The notes under the pieces were generated by a model. That model searched no databases. It saw nothing but the letters and a program-made list of their open reading frames with translations, and was not told the DNA's origin. A stretch of 64,000 nucleotides of DNA from Puia sp963703355 (GTDB lineage Bacteria; Bacteroidota; Bacteroidia; Chitinophagales; Chitinophagaceae), in assembly GCA_963703355.1 (NCBI GenBank), contig OY969813.1:2232001-2296000 (forward strand), given 5' to 3'. Each line of letters opens with the position of its first letter. Position 1 is the stretch's first letter. This document shows, in pieces, positions 32,677 through 41,600 of the stretch. The position numbers and the translations under genes were made by a program.

Positions 32677-33951
32677 TTTCAGAAGTTTCATCTTTACCAT
32701 TTCAATCCGGGTATCGCTGACGCTAAGGATCTCAAATTCGTAGTCGTCAATGATGATATGTTCTTTAAGCCGGGGAATGGCTTCATGACGATTTATGATG
32801 AAACCTGAAAGCGTCTCGGATTCATTTTCAGGAAAATCAAGTTCATATTTTTCATTCAGATAATCCAGTTCAAGTCTTCCCGCGAATATGAATTCGTCGT
32901 TGGATAATTTCTTCTCCTCAAATTCTTCGGTGTCATATTCGTCTCTTATTTCTCCGAAAATTTCTTCCAGCAGATCTTCCATCGTAACAATACCAGCAGT
33001 GCCACCAAATTCATCCACAACCCAGGCAATACTTTTTCTCTCTCTGCTGAATTTGCTGATCAAATCCGTAGCGCTCATACTTTCAGGTACGGCAGGAATC
33101 GGCAGAAGAATATCACGAATGGATGCAGGCCCTTTAAAAAGATCCAGCTGATGAATATACCCCATCACATGATCAATATTGCCGTCGTAAACAACCAGCT
33201 TGCTGAGTTTGCTGTTCATGAATTTCTTTCGCGCGTCCTCAATAGTCAATCGAATATCAATCCCTTCAATTTCCTTGCGCGGTATCAGGCATTCTCTCAC
33301 TTTCACTTTAGGCAATGAGAGGGCAGCTTCAAATAGTTCTGTATTCAGTTCCTGCTGTGGTTCATCGGCTTCACCCCTTTGCTGAAAGAAATTGCCGAGA
33401 TCGGCTTTTGCAAAAAGGTCTTTGCGTTCATCGATACGAACATTAAAAACATATTTGAGAATCCATTCAGAAATACGTGTAAAAAAAACCGAGACAGGAT
33501 AGAACAGATTATAGAAGAAACTACTTATCGATGCAAAAAAATCGAGCAGACTGTCACTTTTAGCTCTAAAAAGTGCCTTTGGAATTAGCTCTCCAAAAAA
33601 AAGAATAAAGAGCGTAGAGGTGATCGTCTCGAACATCAAACGAAATATATCCACCCAGGCCTGGGGAACAACGGTTTTTTTTATGATGAACTCCCATAAT
33701 GGGGATAAGGTTTCACCCACCAGCAATCCGAAAATGACGAGAAATAAATTGAATCCAATCAACAGGGCACTGATAAAACGGCTTGGCGTATCAAGAAATC
33801 CCGATAATAAAATGCTTCTTTTTAAACCTTGCTTTTTCCTGATTTCAATGGTGAGCCGGTTCGCGTTGGCAAACGCGATTTCGATGCCGGCAAAAAATAT
33901 GATCATCAGCCAGGCAATGATGATCCAGATCAGGGTATTGGTGTTGATCAT
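32674..33951 (-). CDS. CNNM/CorC-type membrane protein with CBS pair (GldE-like)
   Basis: 425 residues. DUF21/CNNM membrane domain (about 1-180; IIAWLMIIFFAGIEIAFANA, ISALLIGFNLFLVIFG), a CBS pair (CLIPRKEIEGIDIRLTIEDA; FSRERKSIAWVVDEFGGTAGIVTMEDLLEEIFGEI, about 210-340) and a C-terminal CorC_HlyC domain (FAGRLELDYLNEKYELDFPE). Related proteins export Mg/Co; in Bacteroidota one member is GldE, linked to gliding. The domain order fits GldE but a hemolysin-family transporter cannot be excluded. Its stop codon lies at the edge of a repeat array. Confidence 0.85.
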   Translation of the reverse strand: MINTNTLIWIIIAWLMIIFFAGIEIAFANANRLTIEIRKKQGLKRSILLSGFLDTPSRFISALLIGFNLFLVIFGLLVGETLSPLWEFIIKKTVVPQAWVDIFRLMFETITSTLFILFFGELIPKALFRAKSDSLLDFFASISSFFYNLFYPVSVFFTRISEWILKYVFNVRIDERKDLFAKADLGNFFQQRGEADEPQQELNTELFEAALSLPKVKVRECLIPRKEIEGIDIRLTIEDARKKFMNSKLSKLVVYDGNIDHVMGYIHQLDLFKGPASIRDILLPIPAVPESMSATDLISKFSRERKSIAWVVDEFGGTAGIVTMEDLLEEIFGEIRDEYDTEEFEEKKLSNDEFIFAGRLELDYLNEKYELDFPENESETLSGFIINRHEAIPRLKEHIIIDDYEFEILSVSDTRIEMVKMKLLK

Positions 33952-33980
33952 GTAACTGCGAATTTAGGCTTTAACTTGAT

Positions 33981-34078
33981 TATGGGTTATGAGATAAGGG
34001 TTATGGGTTAGGGGTTATGAGTTAATAATAATAAGATTTTTCATCCATAACCCCTAACCCATAACTCATAACCCTTTA
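33981..34078. repeat. Inverted pair of heptamer arrays, GGTTATG family (locus 5)
   Basis: Left arm 33981-34024 (GGTTATG/GGGTTAG units), right arm 34045-34078 (CATAACC units). The spacer is only about 20 bp. A 22-nt block of the left arm matches the reverse complement of the right arm at 21 positions, so a near-perfect hairpin is possible. The right arm abuts and touches the gmk stop codon (34076-34078). Confidence 0.88.
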
Positions 34079-34642
34079 TCGCAGCTGCCGAGTCAGAAAG
34101 TCTGAAATGACGTGCCTTGCTTCTTCGCAGGCTTTTTGAAGATTGTCGTTTACAATAATATTGTTGAAATGATGGCGAAAGGAGATTTCGTAGGCTGCCT
34201 TGTTCAGTCTGTCCTGTAAGGCTTCTGCCGACTCAGTGGCTCTGAACTCCAGTCTCTTCCGCAGCTCCTCGATGGAAGGCGGCTGCACAAAAATAGATAA
34301 ACTTTGTTCGGGGTATTGCTCCTGTACATGTATAGCCCCTTTCACGTCGATATCCAGAATGGGGATCTTATTTTTTGCCCTCAATCGCTGTAATTCAGAC
34401 TTTAAAGTCCCATAATATCGGCCCTCGTACACCATTTCCCATTCTATAAATTCCTGGTTTTGTATTTTATGTTGAAATTCCTCTAAACTCATAAAATAAT
34501 AATCCACCCCATCTGTTTCATCCGGACGCTGCTGTCGGGTGGCTGCTGAGACTGAAAAGGCCAGTTGTGGGAAATGCTGAAGTAGATAACGGGTAATGGA
34601 GGTTTTACCGGCACCAGAAGGTGCTGTTATGATAATCAGCAT
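34076..34642 (-). CDS. gmk: Guanylate kinase
   Basis: 188 residues. P-loop IIITAPSGAGKTSITRYLL, GMP-binding FSVSAATRQQRPDETDGVDYYF and EMVYEGRYYGTL, DIDVKGAIHVQE. Converts GMP to GDP with ATP. Lies 9 nt after murA on the minus strand in a DUF4290-murA-gmk operon; the stop codon overlaps the edge of a heptamer array. Confidence 0.97.
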   Translation of the reverse strand: MLIIITAPSGAGKTSITRYLLQHFPQLAFSVSAATRQQRPDETDGVDYYFMSLEEFQHKIQNQEFIEWEMVYEGRYYGTLKSELQRLRAKNKIPILDIDVKGAIHVQEQYPEQSLSIFVQPPSIEELRKRLEFRATESAEALQDRLNKAAYEISFRHHFNNIIVNDNLQKACEEARHVISDFLTRQLR

Positions 34643-34651
34643 GGGTGTTAT

Positions 34652-35956
34652 TTATAATCTTTTAATGGACGCGCCCAGTCGGTTAAGTCTTTCGTCAATG
34701 TACTGGTATCCACGATCGATCTGATCGATATTCTGTATCACACTTTTGCCCTCGGCGCTCATGGCCGCGATCAAAAGGGAAACGCCTGCCCTGATATCCG
34801 GGCTGCTCATGGTCACTCCCCGCAGTTTGTGTATCCTTCCCAAACCGATAACAGCCGCACGATGTGGATCACAAAGGATAATCTGTGCGCCCATATCCAG
34901 TAGTTTATCCACAAAAAACAGCCTGCTTTCAAACATTTTCTGGTGAATGAGCACACTGCCCTTGGCCTGAGTAGCCACCACCAGCATAACGCTCAGCAGG
35001 TCGGGTGTAAGCCCTGGCCATGGATGATCATATATGGTCAAAACAGAACCGTCGAGGTAGGTTTGAATCTCGTAAATATCCTGTTCAGGCACAAAGATAT
35101 CGTCCCCCTGCATATCGAGGCGGATACCCATTTGTCTGAATTTATCAGGTATCTGACCCAATTCGTTTACAGCAGCGTTTTTTATCAGGATCTCACTTTG
35201 GGTCATCGCCGCCATACCAATGAATGATCCTATTTCAATCATATCAGGCAGCATCCGGTGTTCCGTTCCTCCCAATTCTTTCACACCGTTTATCGACAAC
35301 AGGTTACTTCCAATACCCGTAATCTTTGCACCCATCCTGTTTAACATTCTGCAGAGCTGTTGTATATAGGGCTCGCAGGCTGCGTTATAGATGGTAGTAA
35401 CGCCGGTAGCGAGACTGGCTGCCATAATAATATTGGCAGTTCCCGTTACGGAAGGTTCTTCGAGGAGAATATAATTTCCTTTAAGTTCAGCAGCTTCGAG
35501 ACGGAAATAATCATCACCCGGATCATAAGAGAATTTCACCCCCAGTTTTTCAAACCCCGTCATATGTGTATCGAGTCTTCGCCTTCCGATTTTATCACCT
35601 CCGGGTTTTGGTACGTAGGCCATTTTGAATCTGGCTATTAGCGGACCGGCCAGCATTACTGAACCCCTGAGTCTGCCACTTTTTTTGCGAAAAGTCTCAC
35701 TGTTCAGATAATCGACATTTACATCGTCGGCCTGAAAACTACAAACATGACGGGAAGATCTTTCTGTTTTAACTCCCATTTCCTGCAGCACTTCAATGAG
35801 CAGGTTGACATCCAGAATGTCGGGAATATTTGAGATGGTAATTTTGCCTTTGGACAACAACACAGCGCTGATAACCTGGAGCGCTTCATTTTTAGCCCCC
35901 TGTGGAACGATATCACCTTTCAAACGTTTACCACCGGTTACTTCAAAGGCATTCAT
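34652..35956 (-). CDS. murA: UDP-N-acetylglucosamine 1-carboxyvinyltransferase (Asp at the fosfomycin-target position)
   Basis: 434 residues, EPSP-synthase-like fold, first committed step of peptidoglycan precursor synthesis. K22 and N23 in QGAKNEALQ are the catalytic pair. The active-site loop reads PKPGGDKIGRRRLDTH: the position of E. coli Cys115, which fosfomycin alkylates, is Asp (D121). Such Asp-type enzymes (Mycobacterium, Borrelia) are active but fosfomycin-resistant. Starts directly after the DUF4290 gene. Confidence 0.96.
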   Translation of the reverse strand: MNAFEVTGGKRLKGDIVPQGAKNEALQVISAVLLSKGKITISNIPDILDVNLLIEVLQEMGVKTERSSRHVCSFQADDVNVDYLNSETFRKKSGRLRGSVMLAGPLIARFKMAYVPKPGGDKIGRRRLDTHMTGFEKLGVKFSYDPGDDYFRLEAAELKGNYILLEEPSVTGTANIIMAASLATGVTTIYNAACEPYIQQLCRMLNRMGAKITGIGSNLLSINGVKELGGTEHRMLPDMIEIGSFIGMAAMTQSEILIKNAAVNELGQIPDKFRQMGIRLDMQGDDIFVPEQDIYEIQTYLDGSVLTIYDHPWPGLTPDLLSVMLVVATQAKGSVLIHQKMFESRLFFVDKLLDMGAQIILCDPHRAAVIGLGRIHKLRGVTMSSPDIRAGVSLLIAAMSAEGKSVIQNIDQIDRGYQYIDERLNRLGASIKRL

Positions 35957-36631
35957 TCAATATCTTTTCTTTTTGAATTTACCTCCGCGATCGTTGTTCC
36001 GGTTGTTATTATTATTGTTGCGCTGAAATTTCTGATTGCGTTTGTTGCGGTCATATCCGTACCCACCACTTCTCTCACGATTTTCGTTGGGTCTGAAGCT
36101 TCGAACGAAAGGTGTATTTGTAAATTCAAGTTGTCCATTGGTAATGGCACTTAATTCACCCTGGATCGCATCATCATGTACCGTTTCTTTATGCCAGTTG
36201 TTGTAGGCAAGTTTCATATAATAAGCCACTGCATTTGCAAATCCGTTTTTCTTTTCAGGATTTTCTTCAGCCAGCGCTTTATCGATAATCAACTCAAGAT
36301 TTTTTCCCAGATGAGCGTGCTTTGGATATCTTTTAGGATATGGTAGCGGGTCAGATTTTACTTTCAGTGTTTCAGCCGTAGGTATGGGATACGGAGAAGA
36401 AACGTCGAGTTTAAAATCAGAAATCAGAAACAGGTGATCCCATAATTTATGACGGAAGTCCTCCACATTTTTCAGGTGAGGATTCAGAAATCCCATCAGT
36501 TCTATTACTACTGCTGCGTTTCTTTCGCGTACCACAGGATCCTCAATCGTAAGTAAATATTCGATCATCCGCTGGATGTGGCGGCCGTATTCACGCATAA
36601 TCAGATGATTACGCGTAGTATTGTATTCCAT
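35957..36631 (-). CDS. DUF4290 domain-containing protein
   Basis: 224 residues. EYNTTRNHLIMREYGRHIQR is the characteristic opening, with MGFLNPHLKNVEDFRHKLWDHL next. The C-terminal 40 residues are low-complexity and rich in Asn, Arg and Gly (NNNNNNRNNDRGGKFKKKRY), basic and possibly nucleic-acid binding. Function unknown; the family is confined to Bacteroidota and is often placed before murA, as here (stop and murA start are adjacent). First gene of the operon. Confidence 0.92.
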   Translation of the reverse strand: MEYNTTRNHLIMREYGRHIQRMIEYLLTIEDPVVRERNAAVVIELMGFLNPHLKNVEDFRHKLWDHLFLISDFKLDVSSPYPIPTAETLKVKSDPLPYPKRYPKHAHLGKNLELIIDKALAEENPEKKNGFANAVAYYMKLAYNNWHKETVHDDAIQGELSAITNGQLEFTNTPFVRSFRPNENRERSGGYGYDRNKRNQKFQRNNNNNNRNNDRGGKFKKKRY

Positions 36632-36651
36632 TGTGAAGTATTTATGCCAGA

Positions 36652-36680
36652 CAAACCTACGGAAAAAAATCAGTTCACAA
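36652..36680 (-). promoter_or_regulatory. Promoter of the DUF4290-murA-gmk operon
   Basis: On the minus strand TTG (36680-36678), 18 nt, TAGGTTTG (36659-36652), close to the TTTG-N19-TAnnTTTG consensus. The ATG follows 20 nt after the -7 box. The -33 box lies inside the 3' end of the T9SS-cargo gene (stop at 36670). Confidence 0.7.
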
Positions 36681-37851
36681 TAACCTTGGTCAGGAACTGC
36701 TTATTATTAGCCGGATTAATCGCCCTCAGGAAATAAATTCCACTGGCCGGTTTCACGGAAAGTTCCATATTGGTCATCGTTGTGCCCATCAACGCTACCT
36801 GTTTCTTTTCAATGATCTGGCCAGTCGTATTTACGAGTTCCAGATTGAAATTGCCAGTCTGTTGTTCATCAAACTGTACCAGGATATTCTGGGTTACTGG
36901 ATTTGGATAAATCCGAATTCCCGGTTTCTGGTCTGTCTGTTGCAGGTTTATCGCTTTGACGATTGAGTAGACGACATTTCCCTGTTCATCAATCCGCTTG
37001 ATCCGGAAGTATATTTCTCCCATATCAGTTTGAGAAGTGTTGTATTGATACTGGAATTGTGCAACAGTACCCGTTGGAGCAGATCCAGCCGGGACGGTTC
37101 CTGCTGTTTGCCAACTTTCGTTGTCTTTGCTGTATTCGATTTCATATACTAATCCATTTTGATCTATTGAGCCAAGCCATTGTAGCGAGACCATTCCATT
37201 TTGTTTATAAGCCGAAAAATTGCTGATCGCTGTTCCCAGAGCCACACTCGGACACCAGTAATAAGTTAAATGCAGTGTGCCACCAATCACGGTAGTAACG
37301 GAAGAATTATAGTTGGATCCGCCGTCGAGCGTAATCAATCCTCCATTAACAGAATAAGTAAATCCGACCGTTCCTGTTCCAAGATAGGCTGCATTACCGC
37401 CTGCTGATCCAATCCCTGTTGGAAAGCTTATGAAGTTCTCCGGTCCGTATGTAATGGTATCTCCGGGCTGGCCAAAAGGTGCCAACGTATCGTATCCATG
37501 TACTGCATTATATACATGGGTTAAAGTAATACCGGGTCCTGAAATTTTGTTCGTCAGCGTAAGCTGAAAAAGAAACGCTGTGCTGTCGGGACCCGTATTA
37601 CCGGCACCCGTAACCGAAGTTCCGGTTATGGTATCATGAAGCGTCACGCAACTTAAATTTCCGATGGATGGGTCGAATTGTTGAAATGCAAAAGTCAGTG
37701 AACTGGCTGTGGTTGGTGAAATCGTAATGGACTGATCAATCGCAGTTGCCGGAATTCCACCTGTACATAAACACTGTGCGTATAGGGATGATTGATAGAA
37801 TAAACAAAGGCACGCTAATAGCGAGCAAACCCTCAAGTAAAGATTTTTCAT
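36670..37851 (-). CDS. Secreted protein with type IX secretion C-terminal sorting domain
   Basis: 393 residues from ATG 37851. Signal peptide (KNLYLRVCSLLACLCLFYQSS). The body contains a repetitive beta-rich region (about 30-230) and a fibronectin-like segment (VSLQWLGSIDQNGLVYEIEY). The last 80 residues, from GIRIYPNPVTQNILVQF to GIYFLRAINPANNKQFLTKVI, are a TIGR04183-type T9SS sorting domain, cleaved on export to the surface. Function of the passenger unknown. Implies the organism has a type IX secretion system. Confidence 0.88.
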   Translation of the reverse strand: MKNLYLRVCSLLACLCLFYQSSLYAQCLCTGGIPATAIDQSITISPTTASSLTFAFQQFDPSIGNLSCVTLHDTITGTSVTGAGNTGPDSTAFLFQLTLTNKISGPGITLTHVYNAVHGYDTLAPFGQPGDTITYGPENFISFPTGIGSAGGNAAYLGTGTVGFTYSVNGGLITLDGGSNYNSSVTTVIGGTLHLTYYWCPSVALGTAISNFSAYKQNGMVSLQWLGSIDQNGLVYEIEYSKDNESWQTAGTVPAGSAPTGTVAQFQYQYNTSQTDMGEIYFRIKRIDEQGNVVYSIVKAINLQQTDQKPGIRIYPNPVTQNILVQFDEQQTGNFNLELVNTTGQIIEKKQVALMGTTMTNMELSVKPASGIYFLRAINPANNKQFLTKVIVN

Positions 37852-38035
37852 AGTACGGATTTTGATGACGCCTGCTTTGCAGCAGACAGGGATGACGGAT
37901 GACGGAAAACAAACCAATGTAAATTTATCTAATATCATACTGGATTCACAGCGCGTAAATACTTAAAGGCAGGCTTCGTAATTTCCGCAGTTTTATTGCA
38001 GTGTGAATTTGATACAAAGCGACCGTTTTTACCAG
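37852..38035. other. Intergenic region between the T9SS cargo gene and gldC
   Basis: Divergent spacer. It contains a short GATGACGG tandem (37889-37906) resembling the heptamers of locus 1, and an inverted repeat around CTGCTTTGCAGCAG (37873-37886). No clear promoter box was found for the minus-strand gene, and no small gene. Confidence 0.5.
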
Positions 38036-38043
38036 TAACTTTG
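38036..38043 (+). promoter_or_regulatory. -7 promoter box upstream of gldC
   Basis: TAACTTTG fits TAnnTTTG. If used, the transcript starts near 38048 and its leader of about 120 nt carries the repeat array 38050-38113. Confidence 0.45.
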
Positions 38044-38049
38044 CTTTTT

Positions 38050-38113
38050 GGGGCCCAGAGCTCCAAGCTGAAAGCCTACAGCCTAAAGTCTAAAGTCAAA
38101 AACTTAAAGGCTG
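38050..38113. repeat. Single-arm heptamer array, AAAGCCT/AAAGTCT family, in the gldC leader (locus 6)
   Basis: Degenerate period-7 units (AAGCTGA, AAGCCTA, AAAGTCT) of the same family as locus 4. No inverted partner is visible. It lies between the apparent gldC promoter and its start codon. Confidence 0.7.
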
Positions 38114-38170
38114 ACAATGAAGCCATTATAAACAGATTATTTTCTACTTAAGTCAAAACTTTTATATTAA

Positions 38171-38518
38171 ATGAATGCATCTGCGATACATATTGAGGTA
38201 GGTCTGGATGAGGAGAAAGTACCACAGGAAATTACCTGGAGCGCGCCTGATAATGCCCCTGAAAACACCAGAAAAGCCAAGGCATTTTTGTTGTCTCTCT
38301 GGGATGGTGGCGACAAGGCAGCTCTTCGTATCGACTTGTGGACAAAAGACATGATGGTAGACGAAATGGAAGATTTTTTTTATCAGACATTGATGACCAT
38401 GGCGGATACTTATCAAAGAGCAACCCGCCACGATGACCTGGCCATCGAGATCAAAAATTTCGCCCGAAATATTTATCAGAAATCCAGGGCAAAACAGCTT
38501 AACGAGAATAAATTATAA
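38171..38518 (+). CDS. gldC: Gliding motility protein GldC
   Basis: 115 residues. EVGLDEEKVPQEITWSAPD, KAKAFLLSLWDGGDKAALRIDLWTKDMMVDEM and YQRATRHDDLAIEIKNFA fit the GldC family closely. GldC is a small soluble protein genetically linked to gliding in Flavobacterium; its exact role is unclear and non-gliding Bacteroidota keep it. The yqeY-like gene follows after 3 nt, so both share a transcript. Confidence 0.9.
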   Translation: MNASAIHIEVGLDEEKVPQEITWSAPDNAPENTRKAKAFLLSLWDGGDKAALRIDLWTKDMMVDEMEDFFYQTLMTMADTYQRATRHDDLAIEIKNFARNIYQKSRAKQLNENKL

Positions 38519-38521
38519 TGT

Positions 38522-38977
38522 ATGAGTCTCGAACAAAAAGTAATGACCGATCTCAAAACAGCCATGCTGGCAAAAGACGAAAAAGCGTTGCGCTCTTTAC
38601 GTGCAATCAAGGCTGCCATTTTACTTGCCAAAACCTCCGAGGGTGCAGCTGGTGATCTCAAAGAGGAAGAAGAAGTGAAACTTCTGCAGAAACTTCTTAA
38701 ATCAAGAAAAGATTCTCTCGAAATATACAAGGCCCAAAACAGACCCGACCTGGCAACCAAAGAAGAAGAAGAAATTGCGATCATTGAGAAATTCCTTCCA
38801 GCCCAAATGAGTCAGGACGAATTGAAAATGATCCTTCAGAAAATTATCGCTGATACGGGCGCCAACTCTCCTGCGGATATGGGAAAAGTGATGGGGGTTG
38901 CCACAAAACAACTGGCTGGCAAGATTGATGGCAAAAGCATCAGCACTACTGTAAAGGAACTATTGGCTAAATCGTAA
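38522..38977 (+). CDS. GatB/YqeY domain protein
   Basis: 151 residues. EQKVMTDLKTAMLAKDEKAL, AEEEIAIIEKFLPAQMSQDE-like block (EEEEIAIIEKFLPAQ) and MGKVMGVATKQLAGKIDGK match the YqeY family, which shares the tail domain of GatB amidotransferase. Probably binds tRNA; physiological role not established. Operon with gldC. Confidence 0.92.
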   Translation: MSLEQKVMTDLKTAMLAKDEKALRSLRAIKAAILLAKTSEGAAGDLKEEEEVKLLQKLLKSRKDSLEIYKAQNRPDLATKEEEEIAIIEKFLPAQMSQDELKMILQKIIADTGANSPADMGKVMGVATKQLAGKIDGKSISTTVKELLAKS

Positions 38978-39318
38978 GCCCCTGAGGTTCAATGTAACTG
39001 ATGAATTCCCTCTCTTAATAAATAAATGAGCCTATTATTTACAGGATGAGCCTATTATTTGCCAATTTTTGTATTCTTGAGCCTATTCTGGCTAAGGCAG
39101 GATATCCAGACTTTTCGTTTTTGAGAATGCTCACTTATTTTAAGCCTGCAGGCAGCCCTGGTTTAATAAATTGAGTTATACTCCTGATTTTGTGATGCAT
39201 TGAATTACAACTTATTGAATTATTTTTTTGCAGATATCCCTTTTTTTCTTTCTGGTTCGATTTTTGGACATATATATATTCCCCCCTGTTATATTACAAT
39301 TTTTAAAACCAGCTTATT
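38978..39318. other. Non-coding stretch with a short direct repeat
   Basis: ATGAGCCTATTATTT occurs twice 20 bp apart (39026-39040 and 39046-39060) and GAGCCTATT a third time at 39079-39087. A 42-codon frame opens at the second copy (39046-39174) but has no recognisable similarity or promoter. The remainder is AT-rich with a run of seven C near 39283. Nothing else recognised. Confidence 0.5.
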
Positions 39319-39444
39319 TTACTTACGTTTTTCCTTCGTCTTTATTTCGTCATTACTTTTAATGTAATAGGAATAAATACCGTTACGAATAAAGCCGGCC
39401 AGTAACTGCTCCATAGTGTGTCGGTATTCTTTTGAAAATAGCAT
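39319..39444 (-). CDS. Possible 41-residue small protein after the CocE hydrolase gene
   Basis: ATG 39444 lies 2 nt after the stop of the CocE-type gene on the same strand and opens a frame of 41 codons: MLFSKEYRHTMEQLLAGF then IRNGIYSYYIKSNDEIKTKE and a lysine-rich end. The composition looks protein-like and the tight spacing suggests co-translation, but I recognise no family and there is no independent support. It may be a chance frame. Confidence 0.25.
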   Translation of the reverse strand: MLFSKEYRHTMEQLLAGFIRNGIYSYYIKSNDEIKTKEKRK

Positions 39445-39446
39445 TG

Positions 39447-41288
39447 CTAGTTCTGCAGAACCGGTAAATCTATTCTTGTTGGATATTGAGGAGAAAAATA
39501 GATCGTTTGAGTGGCTTTTATAAAATCCGATTCTCTGGCTTCAAAAATATTCGGGACGAACGTCTGGGGGTTACGGTCAATCATCGGAAACCAGCTGCTT
39601 TGAACCTGGATCATGATTTTATGTCCTTTCTTAAACATGTGATTTATCTGGTGCAGACCAATAGTATATTCTTCCGGTTTGCCTGGAACAATAGCTTCCG
39701 GGTTCACAAAACTTTTCCTGAATTTACCCCTGAAAACTTCCATCGTCACGGGTAGCTGATAGTCACTCATTTTGTAGTTCACGGGATCCCAGTCTGGATA
39801 AACGTCGATTAATTTCACAACCCAGTCGGCGTCGGTGCCCGTGGTACTGGCAAACAAATGCGCTACTACTGAGCCAGTGACAACCAGGTCTTCTTTTAAA
39901 GAATCTGTGATGAAACTCACTACGTCGGGTCGGGTGAAAGCAAATCGCTGGTCGTCTACCTGCCAGGTACGCCAGCGACTATCCCTGCCATATGTCTGTT
40001 CAATGGGCAAAGTGCGGTAGGGCACTGGGTTCTGCGGATCGCTTATATAGGATACGGATCCATTAGAAACCGGTTTTGAAAAAGTGGCCTGAGCTCCCGG
40101 CGCTGCATAAAGAGATTGAATCACAGCGTCTTTTGGAGGCCAGCTTGTATAGGTTTTCCAGACATTTGAACCTGTTTGAAAAGTGTATGCTTCTTCAAAT
40201 TTGCCGTCTCCGATTCCTTTGAGATAGTAGTCAAACCATTTTTTCTGAAGTGCCCGAAAAGTTTCTCCGGTATTAGATCCCAACGCGATCATACCGATGC
40301 TGTCGCCCATACTTCTACCCCACTGACCATGAAACCAGGGACCAAGAACAATATGATTTATATGCTGATCGTCCGACTTTTCCATATGCGCATACATCAG
40401 TTGTGGTCCGTTTAAATCTTCCTGATCATAATATCCACCAACATGTAATTGAGGTATTTCTGCTCTTGTTACATACGAGAGCGGCGAATTTTTTTGCCAG
40501 AAACTATCGTAGTCAGGATGTTTTACAAAATTATTCCAGGTAGGTATTCTGTTGTGAAAATATAATTCGTTTACATTTTTTAAACTGCCGAGTTTAAGAT
40601 ACCAGGTGAAGAGATCATATTGTGGAAAGGGGAAGTCGCTGTCCGTAGTTTTATCGTTTTCCAATTCATAGGTATATTCAAAACCATAACTAAGCCGGAA
40701 AGCGCCATTGTGGTGAAAGTCATCTCCGAGAAAAAGATCACTCATACAGGCTTGTTCCGACGAAGCCTTTAGTGCCGGGTGAGGATCCACAGCCCCTACC
40801 AGAGCAAGCCATCCGGGATAAGAAATTCCTACAATACCCGCCTTGCCATTGTTGTTTTTTACATTGTGTAAAAGCCAGTCGATCGTATCCCACGTATCCG
40901 TACTTTCATCTACTGCTCCCTTCTGCGTTTTGTGAATCAGGGGCGAATGAATTTCCATATTACCCTGACTTTTATATTTACCCCTGATATCCTGCGTGAC
41001 GAAAATATATCCATCAACAGCCATATTGTAGAAAGGATAATTTTTATGCAGCGTGACGGGTTGATTCCCGGCAGGCAGCCCTCCATCAATTCCATATGGC
41101 GTACGAACAATCAGAAAAGGTGCCGGTGAATTATTCTTTATAGGTGTTAGAACAACCGTATTCAGCAATACGCCATCCCGCATGGGAATCATGTAGCTTG
41201 TTTTCTGATAAGTTAAAGAGTCTGGTTGCTGCGAAAACACAATGAAATAAAACCCTGTCAGCAGAACAAGCAATAATATTTTCTTCAT
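39447..41288 (-). CDS. CocE/NonD-family alpha/beta hydrolase (X-Pro dipeptidyl-peptidase S15 type)
   Basis: 613 residues with signal peptide (KKILLLVLLTGFYFIVFSQQ). Nucleophile elbow GIVGISYPGWLALVGA (GxSYxG), oxyanion region RTPYGIDGG, and HIVLGPWFHGQWG carrying the catalytic His; the C-terminal jelly-roll domain (about 400-613) is typical of CocE/S15 hydrolases. Exported acyl- or peptidyl-hydrolase; substrate undetermined (family includes cocaine esterase, glutaryl-7-ACA acylase, X-Pro peptidase). Last of four closely spaced minus-strand genes starting with metF. Confidence 0.9.
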   Translation of the reverse strand: MKKILLLVLLTGFYFIVFSQQPDSLTYQKTSYMIPMRDGVLLNTVVLTPIKNNSPAPFLIVRTPYGIDGGLPAGNQPVTLHKNYPFYNMAVDGYIFVTQDIRGKYKSQGNMEIHSPLIHKTQKGAVDESTDTWDTIDWLLHNVKNNNGKAGIVGISYPGWLALVGAVDPHPALKASSEQACMSDLFLGDDFHHNGAFRLSYGFEYTYELENDKTTDSDFPFPQYDLFTWYLKLGSLKNVNELYFHNRIPTWNNFVKHPDYDSFWQKNSPLSYVTRAEIPQLHVGGYYDQEDLNGPQLMYAHMEKSDDQHINHIVLGPWFHGQWGRSMGDSIGMIALGSNTGETFRALQKKWFDYYLKGIGDGKFEEAYTFQTGSNVWKTYTSWPPKDAVIQSLYAAPGAQATFSKPVSNGSVSYISDPQNPVPYRTLPIEQTYGRDSRWRTWQVDDQRFAFTRPDVVSFITDSLKEDLVVTGSVVAHLFASTTGTDADWVVKLIDVYPDWDPVNYKMSDYQLPVTMEVFRGKFRKSFVNPEAIVPGKPEEYTIGLHQINHMFKKGHKIMIQVQSSWFPMIDRNPQTFVPNIFEARESDFIKATQTIYFSPQYPTRIDLPVLQN

Positions 41289-41302
41289 AAAAAAATTTAG
41301 GA

Positions 41303-41590
41303 CTATTCGTAAATACGCAGGCGGGCTCTCAGCAATTCGGCTTCCTGTTGCAACTCTTTTATTTTCTCAAGCATATGTTTCAACGCGTCGATACCGGGCA
41401 CATTAATTTCTAATTCGTAATACAGGCGGCTGAATTTTTCAAGCTCGGCCAATTCTTCTTTCAGAAGATATTGTTCGTTTTCAACATAGCTGATTGAAAT
41501 CAATCCATACGATTCCAGATTTTCGACAAAAGTTCGTTCTACTTTATAGTAAGAACAAAATGTTTCGATTGATATGATTTCGTCTGACAT
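41303..41590 (-). CDS. CbpM-like chaperone modulator (MerR-type fold)
   Basis: 95 residues. SIETFCSYYKVERTFVENLESYGL is a MerR-like DNA-binding-fold segment and the C-terminal half is a coiled coil (INVPGIDALKHMLEKIKELQ). Small proteins of this type follow cbpA genes and inhibit the J-domain protein (CbpM in E. coli). It starts 10 nt after the cbpA-like gene, supporting that role. Confidence 0.8.
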   Translation of the reverse strand: MSDEIISIETFCSYYKVERTFVENLESYGLISISYVENEQYLLKEELAELEKFSRLYYELEINVPGIDALKHMLEKIKELQQEAELLRARLRIYE

Positions 41591-41600
41591 CTTTCGTATT

